A DNA stretch of 64,000 nucleotides from Edaphochlamys debaryana (lineage: Eukaryota; Chlorophyta; Chlorophyceae; Chlamydomonadales): NCBI GenBank assembly GCA_016858145.1, contig JAEHOE010000008.1, forward strand, positions 62,001 through 126,000, read 5' to 3'. The position numbers and the translations under genes are program-made. Below, piece after piece: positions 11,684 through 22,427 of this stretch (position 1 is the first letter of the stretch; each line of letters starts with the position of its first letter). The notes beneath the pieces were generated by a model. That model searched no databases and had not been told where the DNA came from. It was given only the letters and a program-made list of their open reading frames with translations.

Positions 11684-14600
11684 TCACGCCCCGTATTGCT
11701 GCTCCTGCGAGTCCGTGCCCGCACTGTCCGAGCTCCCGAGACCCTGCCCGCACCGCTGGCCCTTGGGCCCCGCCAGGCCCAGCGGCCGCTGGCTGCCGTT
11801 GCTGATGTCCGCCAGCAGGCCGCCGCCGCCGCCGCCGCCAGGGCCCCAAGCCGCAGTCTGCGCCGCCGCGGCCCCAGTTGCGGGCGGCCATGACGGCGGC
11901 GCCCAGCCGCCGGCGCCCGGGTGCACTGCCGTCGCCGCCGCTGTCAGCACCTGGTGAAGGCTGAGGCGCCGCCCGCTGCCGCCGCCACCGCCGCCGCCCT
12001 GGCCCGTGCCGCCGGGCACCTCATCCGCGTCCTCGTCCTCCTCGAAGGACGGCGTCGTGCCGTGCGGACCCCCAGACGGCCCGAGGTTCAGGGCGGGGAC
12101 GTCCACCTCGCGTGGCCCTGCGACCGGAAGCCGCTCCTCGGAGAGCTGTGCGGGGTGTGCCTCCCAGCCGGGTTCGCTGGGCGCCGGCTGGTGCCCTCGT
12201 CCGGGTCCGGAGCCTTGGGAATGGCCCAGCCCCTGGGCGGACGTGTCCCCCGCCGGCTCCTGCTCCGGCTGCGGCGACCACTCCTCTTCCTCGCCTTCCT
12301 CGCCCGTTCCCCCTCGGTCCTTGTCGTCGCGGTGGTTGCGCCCCTCCCCCGGCCCCGCCCCCGCGTCTGCCCCAACGCCACACCACCGCTCCGCCTCCGC
12401 CCCAGCCTCCGTCTCCATCGCCTGCGGGCCCGCCTCCCGCCCGTCCCCAAGCCCCGCTGCAGCATCCACCTCCCCCGGCCCCGCTGCCTCCTCGGCGCCG
12501 CCACCGCCCGTCCGGACCCCCGCCTCATCCTCGGAGTCATCTATCACGATAGCGTCACAACCGTCCGCGGCGGCGGCGTCACCGCCGCCCAAGTCGCTGC
12601 CAAGTGGGCCCGAGGCCCGAGCGCCCGTGAAGGGAGTGCCGTGGGCTGGCCCCCGGTCGGGTACCGGCGTGTGGGCAGGCGCCGTGGCGGGGGCAGGCGT
12701 GGTCGCGGCCGCGGCTGCGAGGCATAGCGGTGCCGTGGCTGCGCGGGGCGTGGGCAGCGGCGGCTGTGGCCGGGGCTCCGGCTGCTGAGGCGGCTCCGGG
12801 AGAGGGAACCGCGCCCGCATGCCGTGAGAGGACGGGCCAGCCCCGCTGGTGCCTGTGGGCGCAAGGGTGGTGTTCAAGCGAAAAAGTCAGCTTGAGGGCG
12901 GAGAACACATGTCGGCAAATCCCTGAGCATGGTAATTGTACACCCGTAAGTCCTCCGGCTGCACTTGCGCCTGGCCCGCTCACCCGGCTCTACGGGAGCC
13001 GTCGGGTCGGTGCCCGCATCCGCCTCCGCCTGCGGCCCGGGCCCGGGTGTGGGCGCCTCGCCCTCCTGCGCCTCCTCAGCAGCTGCCGGCTGGGGCGGCG
13101 GCGTGGGGCGCTGCGGCCGCACCGCCAGCTGCTGCTCCTGGGCCTTGATCTGGGCCTGCATCCAGGCCGGTGCCGCGGCAGGCTGCCTGCAAGAGGGAAT
13201 TCCCCCAACCGCACACATAGATAAGGTTAGCGTAAGTCGGACTCAAGCACAGCCCTAGGCAGCCAGCCAGCGTGGCATCAACGTCCACTCAAGAGCCTAC
13301 AAAGCCACAATGGTTTTGCGTTGTACAAGGAACAAAGCGTCGCAGATGGCCGTGGTGAACGCGGACCGAGCGCGCACCCCTTTCCGTCCGCGCACCTGCG
13401 CCCCGACTCGGCTGCGCGCTCCTTGTTCAAGAAGGCCCTCAGCAGCTGCTCCATGGAGAGCGTGGTGCACTTGTCCCGCTCGGTCTGCAGGAAGGTGCGG
13501 TACCGGTTGTACCGGTCGGCCCAGTCCTGAGAGGGTTGGGGCGCGGACGGTTGCGGGCGGGGGCTAGGGGACAAACGCAAGCGCAAGGCTGAATACGGGG
13601 AGGGCAGGCCGACCGACTCCACGGCGATGGGCGATCCCCGTTACACCCGTCGAAACGGTGAGCGGTACACGCACGGCACATACAAGCAACCGGCGAACGT
13701 GTACGCGTACCTTCTTCTCTCCGTGGGTGGGCAGGCCCATGTCCGCCAGAATTTTCTTGGCCTGCTTGTCCTTGAGCGTGTGCCACACGCGGGCGGGGGG
13801 CACCTTGACGTCCGTGGGAGCGGCCCCGGCCCCCGCCCCGGCCCCGGCCCCGGGCGCAGCGCCCCTGCCGCTGCCGCCGCCGCCCCCTGTGGCGGCCGCT
13901 CCGCGGACCATCGGCGGCGCCGCCTGCCTGGCTGGCCCCGCAGGCGCGAGCGGTGCCGAGCGGGCCGCAGGCGCCGCGGCAGGGCCTCCGGCCCGGCCGC
14001 TGCCGCCGCCGAGGCTGCTGCGCGCGAGGCACATGTTCACGTGCCCCTCCAGTTGGCCCAGAGGGTAGCGTGCGCGACACACGGGGCACTCGCCCTTCCC
14101 GGGCTCCATTGGCGCCGCCGCCGGCCCCATGCCAGCCGTATGCGTTGGCGGCGGCCCAGCGGCCTGCGCCCGCGCCTCCGCAGCCCCGTCCTGCGCGTCC
14201 GAAGCACCAGCGTCCGAGCATCGCCCCGTGCGCGCCCGCTTGCGCCCGGAGGCGACGGCGGAGGCGCGGCGGCCCGCCCCACCCCGCCCGCGGCCGCTGG
14301 GGCTGGGGCTGGGCATGTAATCCGAGTCCCCATCACTGCCACCGCCGCTGCTGCCGGCGCCGTCCACGTCGTCGTCGTCCCCGTCAGGCCCGCCCCCGCC
14401 GCCGCCGCGGCCGCTGGCCCGCCGCTTCGAAGCCGCCCGCGTCTGCGCTTGCGGCGGAGCAGCACGTGCGGCTCCCGTCCCCATGCCTGACCCGCCCCGG
14501 CGCTCGGAGAGCGAGCCAGGCCCATCCGAACCCGCCCCAGGCCCAGCGCCCGCGCCCGCGCTGCGAGCCGACGGTGCGGGCTGCTCTCCCATACCCGCGC

Positions 14601-15339
14601 TGACACTGGCGGCCCGAGCCAGCGCCGCTGCTGCCACGGACGACGGCGCCGCGCCAGTGGCTGCTCCCCCTGCGGGCCCGGGGCCAGCGGTCCGCAGCGC
14701 CTCCGCCTCCCGCTCCGCTGCAAAAACCTGTCGCTCCGCGGCCTCAGCTCTCCGCCGGAGGGCCTCCACGGCGTCGTTTGCGGTGCGTAGGGCCGCTACC
14801 GCCATGCGCAGGGCGTCAACGCGGCGGAGGTCGTTCGGGTTCACTTCCTTGCGGCACGCGGGGCACGTCTGGCGCTGGTGCTGCGCATGGCAGCAGTCCA
14901 GGTGGCCCCGGAAGCAGGCCGAGCAGACTGGAAAGCCGGGGAAGGGAGGGAAGAGTTGGTATAGGTGTGAACGGGGTCCCTCACCGCAGCCCCTCAACGG
15001 GGTGGCGAGAAAGTCCCGTCTGGCTTGGCGGGAGGGTTCAAGCCGACTACGTTGGCAAGCCCGCTTTCCGCGCCGCCATCGCTTGAAGCTTCCCAGCGCC
15101 GTCACAAGCGGCTCAAGACTCCGAGAGCCAGCCCAGCGACAACGCAAAATGTAATGCCGCCTGCGCCGCGACGAAGAGCTCCCCCAGACCCAAAGCAAGT
15201 CCCCATGAGACTTACAAGTGTGTCCACATTGCGAAGTGACGGGCCCATCAAGCAGCTCCTTGCAAACGGCGCAGACCAAGGCCTCTGCGATGCCTGCAAG
15301 CTCCGGAGTGGCCTCGAAGAAACCATCGTCGTCTTCCAT
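11684..15339 (-). CDS. RAD18: RAD18-like E3 ubiquitin ligase (RING, UBZ4, SAP)
   Basis: RAD18 with RAD6 mono-ubiquitinates PCNA at stalled forks and starts translesion synthesis. Exons: 15339-15216, 14927-13711, 13526-13396, 13186-12984, 12852-11684; 947 residues, longer than most RAD18s. The C3HC4 RING spans residues 23-66 (CAVC, CGHTFC, CSAC, CPAC) and is completed only when exon 1 joins exon 2. A UBZ4 finger (ECPVCRARYPL...HVNMC) lies near 316-342. A SAP segment (KDKQAKKILADMGLPTHG) is followed by the family's usual helical RYNRYRTFLQTERDKCTTL region. The rest is long, acidic and Gly/Ala/Pro-rich and probably disordered. It includes AIVIDDSEDE near residue 660, a good SUMO-interacting motif. 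Domain order matches yeast and animal RAD18. Nuclear localisation is inferred. Confidence 0.9.
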
Positions 15340-16635
15340 TGCTGTCTATACCATAAGAAGCGACTGGGCAGGGCACGTCGGGGCGAGACAGCGGAGGTGT
15401 GGTTCAAATTAGAGGCATCTTTTGGCGCGCAGCTTGTCGAGAGTGCAGGAGGAAAGAAGCTACAGTGCGATGACGTACTGGTCTTGCTAACAATACGTGG
15501 CAGCAGTTGCTAAGCGGTGCATCACCCCGAAACGACGTGGGGTATGGCACGCCACCCGAGACCCGCAACCCCGGCCGCCCCCGGAGGAAGGAAGTTTCCA
15601 GGATCGACCCTTCCCGTCTGGGCTTCTACTCTGTTCCCAGAGCCGCTAATATGCACGTAATGCACCCCGACTGCGATTATTAACGCGCGTCAGTATGCGG
15701 GATGGCTGCAGCTCTGCAGCGAGGGCACAAGGTTGGCCCACGCAAGCCCACAGATTCAGAGGCAAGCAGCGGACCTACCGAGCCGAGGCGCTGCTGGACG
15801 AGTCACGTAGGGAAGGCAACAGGGCATGGGTGATTACAGGGCTGCGGTTTGCACCTCAAAATCCCGCCTAGGCTTCACAGCTAGCTGAGGCGAGCAGCAA
15901 CGCCCGCCCTGTATGGTCCCATTCAAAGCCCCTCAGGTCTTCGGCGGCTATGACCTCATGGGCCTCCGGCAGCCTCCTCCACACCGCGACCGCTGTTCCC
16001 TTCTGAAACCCTCCTTCAGATGCACGACAGCTCCCGCGGCTACGCTCATAGGATCATATGCAATCCCACTCTCATCAGAGACAACGAGACCCCAGCGCCA
16101 ATGCCCCTCTCCTATCACCCCTGCCAAGGTACACACCCTGACAACTCCCTGGCATTGCTGATGCCACCTCCGGCGACCAAAGCCTAAAGCAACACCTTCC
16201 GCATGCACAGTCACAAGCTGCAAATGCGTTCCAGATTGCCTAATGCACGGCTATGCCTATACCCACCGCATCGTACACACACCCTGCACACCACTCTCAC
16301 AGCCGGAGCGAGATGCCCCCCCGCATGGCCCGCATGCATGCATGCGGATCCTGGCAATCCGAGAGACCCACGCACTTTGTGATGAGCCACAATACCAAAT
16401 GAACTGTTGCACGCCGGTGAGGTCCTGGGAGTCCCTGCACCACGTTCAGAACTTAGAACCGCCCACCCAGCACCGTCTTCGAACTCTTGTTTGAAACCCC
16501 TGACCAGGAGCGAGGGCCAGGGTCCGAAATTTGTATGCGCCTTCAGTAGCAGACTGCGTAAAAACGTGCTCCACCAAGCAAGGGGAAGGAGGGAGGACCG
16601 AATGGGCCTCCACATGGCAGATCAACCACTGCGGC
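15340..16635. other. RAD18 promoter region and 3' UTR of ZIP transporter A
   Basis: No gene is recognised. Both neighbours are on the minus strand. The part next to 15339 is the RAD18 promoter and 5' UTR, and the part next to 16636 is the 3' UTR of ZIP A. Composition drops in GC relative to the exons. Confidence 0.45.
15834..15838 (-). promoter_or_regulatory. TGTAA polyadenylation signal for ZIP A
   Basis: TTACA on the plus strand, within TGATTACAGG, about 800 bases past the ZIP A stop. The same TGATTACAGG string surrounds the signal assigned to ZIP B, as expected if the 3' ends were duplicated together. Confidence 0.45.
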
Positions 16636-19465
16636 TCAGAGGGGGGCGGGGGGGGCCTCAAGGCCGGAGGGCACGACTTCGCCCGCCACCTCCGGCTCCC
16701 CCTCCTCGGGCGCCGAGTAGGCAATGGCGATGAGGGAGCAGGCCATGACCAGCGCGCCGCACAGCACGGAGAGGGACGTGACCTGGGACGAGGTTGGAGC
16801 GAGGGGCGGGGGTGGAGAGGCGGTCATGCATTGTCGAGGTCAGGCGGACGGAGGGGAGAAAGGGCGCACGAATACCAGAGCTCAGGCACCCAAGATGCAC
16901 GGAAGCACGTCCTCTACGCTCAGAGCTGTTGATAGACTGGGCTGGGCAGGTGCACAGCGGCAGCGCCCACGCACCTTGTCCTGGGGGTCGAAGCGATGGG
17001 CGTTCGGGAGCAGCTCCTTGATGCTGACATACACCTGCGCGCAGGCCCAGGCCAGACGGGCACACCGTCAGGCAGGACATGTAGAGAAAGAGACGGCGCG
17101 GACCTGCGCGGGGAACTATAAGAGTTATGGACACGTCCCCGTCACCCCTGCGCACCATGATGCCGCCGACCAGGCCGAAGAGAATGGCGAAGACCGTGTC
17201 GGTCATCTGCCCCCCGCACACCACCGCCAGGCCGATGAGGCCGCCCAGGGGCTCCGACACGGACGCCAGCAGAGCCCTGGGTGGAGGCACGAGGGAGGGG
17301 CGGCAGGGGTGAGCCACGCACGAACCCTAGAGCGGTGGAGTCATGCAGAGCGCACGAGCTTGCATTTCCGAGGGGGCAGAGCATAGAGTTGAAGCAAAGT
17401 GCACTGCAGCGAGAGCAAGAGCGTGAGCCTTCGGCCCGCCCTCTCTAGGGCCCTGGCTGAAACCCCGGCAAGCTCCGACGCTCCCGGTGCCATACATGCG
17501 CTCACCAGAGGACGCCCTTGAGACGGGAGCCGGTGCCGGCAGTCATGGCCGAGGAGATGACCAGGCCTGACGGGGAGAGCGGGGCGGGAAGGCGAAACGC
17601 CGTCAGCAAGGTACTGGTACCGGCAGGCACAGCGCTGTACCTGTACACTTGTCAAGGTGCCGCCCAGGCTTGGTTGCTGGACCATGTGTGGGCTGGGCGG
17701 CTGGGGGCTAACTCCGCTTGGGATTAGCCGCAGCCCGCAGCACATGCAGGGCCCATCGGTCTGGGCCTTGCCTTCGGGGATGTTGTGGATGGCGATGGCG
17801 ATGGCGGTGGTGATGCCGCTGCCCACAGACTCCTGCGCGGGTGCACGACATCGGGGCCTCAGCTAGCCTCACAAGCACGGTGACGTCAAGAACAGCACTC
17901 CGCCTGCACGCCTGCGGCACTGCCCCTAGCCCGCCGCGCCCGACAGGTCTGGCCCCAACGGCCCCGGCCCCGCCCCCCTGCCCCACCCACCATGTAGCCC
18001 ACGAAAGTGACCAGACCCTCGGGCAGGTTGTGCAGAGCCACGGCGACCTGCATCGATGGCAAAGAAAGCACGGCCGGGGCGCGGGCACTGGTGAGGGCAC
18101 GACACAGGCGGGTCGGGCGGTACAGCCGGGCCCCCTGTCAGGCCAGCCCCCACAGTCAGGCCCCGCCACGGCTACAACTAGGCTCTCTCACCGCGCACAG
18201 GATGCCAGAGCGGACCAGCTTGCGCGCGTGCTCCTTGTCGAGGACCGCCTGCTTCTCATCCGCGTCCGCGCCGCCCTCCTGCCCGGCCTTGGCCGCCAGC
18301 TGCGCATCGTAGGGGCACGTGGCCGCGCGCACGGAGGCGCGGCCGAGGCCGTCCCGCGGGTCCTTGCCGTCCACGATGTCGGCGGCGGTGGAGGCATGGG
18401 TTTGGTTCATGTCCAGGCTGTGGTGGACGGCCTCGGCCCCCAGGTCCAGGTGGATGCCGGTGCCGCGAGTGCCGCGGTCGGCCAGCCAGTGGCAGATCTG
18501 GGGTGGCGGAGTGGGGGTGGGGTGGGGTGGTACGGGGCAAAGAAGCCTCGCTCACACCTCGCCGCCATAGCAGACCCTCTCGCCAACGCCCCAACCGTGT
18601 TGGCACCACTCCCTCTTCGCGAGCTCTGTCCCCCGACCCCTCACGCCGGCCTGTCGCGTAGACTGCTTCCATAACCCCCACCCTTTCCCCCTTCTCCACG
18701 TTATGCCCTACCCCCTTACCATATCGAGCACCCAGATGATGGGGAAGCCGCAGAAGAAGCAGATGGTGGCGTACGTGAACGCCAGAGCGGGCTCATAGCC
18801 GGCGTCCTCAAACATGCCCACCGACTTGCCGGCGTAGATGTCTGCGGGCAAACGTGGTGGTGTGAACCTTAGGCTTGCCGTCTGTGCTCAACGGTAGTAC
18901 GAGCCCGACATCTGGGGGCGGCAAGGCGCCCCGCTAGTGCGCCGTACAGTAAGAAGACACATGGGCTGCAGACAAGGCAGAGGTTGTGGGCCTAGGGTGC
19001 GAGGGCCTCGCCGTGTGACACGTACCGCCAATTTTCCCTCCGCGTTAGTCATCAAGGCAGATTACTCACCAACTGCAGAAATGTATAGCATCTGGGCGTT
19101 GAAGGGCGTCGAGGCGCAGAACACGAGGCGAGGGGGTGAAGGGGGCGCACTACTTAGCGGCAGAGTTCAAGACGGCGGCCCCTTCCCGCCCCGGTCGCGC
19201 AGGCCTCACGCGCCGCCGCCTGTCCCCGCCCCGTGGCTATGCCAGTCTTTACTCGTGGTCAAGAGCGGTAGCAGAACATGGCTGAGGGCACACGACTTAC
19301 CACACCAGCCGCGAAGCCGAGTGCCGCGGCCAACAGTTTTGGCGACCGACGGAAATTCAGAAGAAAGACGATCCCTGCTCCGATCATGGACGCCAGGCCT
19401 GCGCCAATGACGCAAGCGAAGGCGATACCCAGCTTCTGAGACGACACGCCTGAGCAGCCGCCCAT
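16636..19465 (-). CDS. ZIP-family (GufA/ZupT-type) metal transporter, paralog A
   Basis: Predicted to carry zinc or related divalent metals into the cytosol. Exons: 19465-19301, 19091-19070, 18841-18720, 18497-18192, 18047-17991, 17832-17772, 17566-17506, 17276-17156, 17034-16975, 16782-16636; 373 residues, typical for the family. Metal-site helices are seen: ALHNLPEGLVTFVGYM (TM4) and TTAIAIAIHNIPEGLVIS (TM5), then SEPLGGLIGLAVVCGGQMTD and a last helix VLCGALVMACSLIAIAYS. A variable cytosolic loop of about 100 residues with scattered His (HHSLDMNQTHAS) sits before TM4. Exon 2 is only 22 bases. Intron 6 uses a GC donor (G|GCAAGG). The head-to-tail paralog B lies upstream. Substrate specificity cannot be read from the sequence. 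Confidence 0.92.
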
Positions 19466-22427
19466 TTTGGTTGCAATCGTCGGCGCGAGCGACGAAGGGT
19501 CAGCGACTCCAATAATGACATGAGTGAACTGCCAGCACGTATATGTATGCATGCACGTTGGATGGGGTCCCTCGGCGGCATGCGCGTGCACGCGCGCGAC
19601 ACCACTCGGTCAGTCCCGAAAGGCGCCCATACATTAACGGTCTCCCATACACTAACCGTCTCCCTGTGGTGCGCAGGCACTTGCATTCAGCGAGCTTTCC
19701 GCCTAGCTCAACCCGGTAGCGACCGTGCGCCTGCCCTCCGGAGTCCGCCGAACCACGCGGCGCCCTCACACAGGACCCTCCGCGGTCGTCCCGCGCGCAC
19801 GCGCTCGCTTTGGCCTTTCGTCCAAGCCCGACTCGCGTGTGCTTGTTGCAAGCGGCCTGTCTACGGGACTTCGCGGTTCGTGACAGTGCGTGCCCCCACG
19901 CGTCGATTGCTGGGTACACCATATCGCGGCTCTCCACCGCGGGCGACGTTGGTCGCGACCGACGAGCACAAAACGTTGCAGAATGCGCACGGGTGGAACA
20001 CGACACGCTGTGGCGCTAGACGGTTACACGAGGCGGCGACGGCGGTGCGCGGCGGTACGCGCACAACGTGTGCTGCCCCGTGGCCCCGCCCGAAGTGCAC
20101 GTGCCGACCCCTGGGCACTGGGCGGCAGATCCCTCGTGGTAACTCTACCTGCGTCCCGCGGTGGCCCACGCCAGGAGGCTTTGCAGCCGAGGCAAGAGGC
20201 TTGCCCCGCCACGGCCGCCAGAGCCACGCAGAGCCCCAGAGCGTACGTACGCAACCAGCCTCACCCTCTCGTTCGCTCGAGGGGCTTGCTGCGCATGGAG
20301 GGCCTATTCCCCTCACTCCCCGCAATCTTCATGCAGCCAGGCTGCTTTCATTGGAGGCATGCGGCAGGTCAAGGGACCCATACCACCCGCCTCGTGCCCC
20401 GTACCTCCACTTACAGTACCCGCATGCCCACATTGCCACCTCGGGAATCGGGAGCCACTGCGCCTGTACACGCACCCTGTGGCCCGACCTGGCCCCAACA
20501 AGACTCCCAGGCTCATCCAGGCGGCGGGCACTGCTCCCGCCACGGCTCAGGCGGCGGAAGTTGCGCCCGTTTGTGCAGGGGCCATTCCTGGTCCTTCCCG
20601 CCGCCGCCACCCATCCAGCGGTTCCAGCCCATGCCACTGATCAAGCCCCATGACCCTGCCGTGACGCTGTCCAACCGCTGGTGGGCGGTGGCTTTGCCCT
20701 CGACGTTGTGAGGCTGCCCCGCCAGTCCGTGCCCCCTCATGCCCGGCAGGCTGCAGGCCTGGCACTGGCGCGCACACTGGCGGCTGCTGCCGGCCCTCCA
20801 GACAGGGCTACCAATGAGGTTGCGCAAGGAGGAACCTCCCTCATGCATTTTTGGGCTGAGCCGTTGTCAGGCGGGCGGCGAAGCCCCCCAGGGGTCTCGT
20901 GCACCCCTGCCCCTCCGCACCATGCCCCTTCTCAATCGGACAAGAGCCCTTCCTCCTCCGCCGGCCGCCAATGCAACAGATCTGCCTGCCATTGGTAAGA
21001 GGGCTGGATGGTTCAAGTGTCATTGAATCGTCACCACAGAGCACGATGCCCATGTCACAGTGTCAGGGCCCCCCACCAAGCAAGCACACCGTGGGAAAGC
21101 AACCTCCCCATGATCATCATGCTCAGGTGTCAAGGGTGCGCGACTCCATTCCCCACGATCCTCAGGCGTCTCAGTCCCCCACCAATGACAGCACCACGCA
21201 CCCCATGCTCAGCCCGCCACGCTTGGCCGCCGCCCCAGTAATGGCAGCCTTTCTTGACCTTGCCCTTGAACTGCAGTCCTCTTCTGAAACTCCGGAAGCT
21301 CCGGGCCTTGGGATGGACAATCAACTCCATGCGACCGAAACTACCTAGACTTGCAATTTCATAAGCATTCCAGGAGCACGCCGCGTGGCCGGAGGCGGCC
21401 TCCCGTTATCCCCTTCATGCCTATGCCTGGCAGATCCCTTGGTCCGCAACCAGACTGCCCGTTTCCAGACTCGCCAAATGCAAGCAGCACACACAGACGT
21501 CATGTCACTACCCCTACCGCATCCTGCACCAGGCTCACCAGGATAACCCTGCAAGCACCAGGCTCACTAAACTGACACACTTTGATCGATGAAGCACAGC
21601 GCTAGCTATGGAGCAAAATGCCCTACCTCAGACCCCAATGTCCCTCCTGCCTTGCCCCCGTACTATAGCATTTGTGAGTACCATACCAGCCTTCTGCACC
21701 GCGCGTTGCCTGAGCCGCAAAGCGCTGACCCCTGCCTCGTGCATCGTCCAACCTACCCTTTGTTACTGCACTATTACCCCGTGCCATCCCCCAAATACCC
21801 TGCTCCCTCCGTACACACGCAGCTCTTGTGCTCTGCACCTTGCCATGAATGGTTCCCTTGGCTTGCTTGTGCTTATATTGCTCAACAAACGGCACGCAAC
21901 CTCACTGCCCAGCACGCTCAGGTTAAGCATCAACACATGCATGCATGATTACAGGCCCCAATACGTGGCACAATCTGCACCGGCAGTTGCTCGCATAGAC
22001 CCATGGCACATCGACAGGTAGGTTCAACAGCGCTTTAGGTTCTTGCCCTAGCTAGGTTGTGATCTAACGTCCACGGCCCCAGGCGCTAGGAAACACCCTT
22101 TGGGAAATCATTTCCCGCATACACTTGGGCAGGTGCAATGCACTCGCGCCCCTCCTGATGGAGATCTACCCAGTCACTATGAGGGGACGACAACGCACCC
22201 TACTATTGGATGGGGACATGCCGTGAGCTGGGCAGCGCGAGAGAGCTGGGTGCACAACCACACCTAAGTTCGTGGATGGGCCAGAAATGTTGCACCGCTT
22301 ATTGGGTTCACATTGTTTATGATGCCTAGCTAAGGCTCGACCCAGCCCATGCCGTGCCAGAACATTGGCGACAGGCAGCAACTACCGCCAGAACCCACAC
22401 ACAAATCCAAGGTGGTCCGGGTATCAG
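19466..22427. other. Spacer between the two ZIP genes: ZIP A promoter and ZIP B 3' UTR
   Basis: Almost 3 kb with no supported gene. A 377-codon plus-strand open frame (19520-20653) has no family resemblance and no codon-like pattern. ZIP A's promoter lies at the left end and ZIP B's 3' UTR at the right. GC falls from about 20.9 kb onward, which resembles untranslated or intergenic sequence. Confidence 0.45.
21949..21953 (-). promoter_or_regulatory. TGTAA polyadenylation signal for ZIP B
   Basis: TTACA on the plus strand, within TGATTACAGG, about 475 bases downstream of the ZIP B stop codon. Confidence 0.45.

Noticed and set aside
15948..16100. Minus-strand TGATGA ... CTGA pair in the ZIP A 3' UTR as a snoRNA
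   Set aside because: Sequences outside the boxes do not pair and no guide is recognisable.
20024..20254. Signal-peptide-like minus-strand frame (RTYALGLCVALAAVAGQ)
   Set aside because: The frame has no ATG at its start (it opens on TTG) and no convincing continuation. The hydrophobic run is probably accidental.
19520..20653. 377-codon plus-strand open frame between the ZIP genes
   Set aside because: No family resemblance, Arg/Pro/Ala-biased composition typical of chance frames in GC-rich DNA, and no supporting splice structure.
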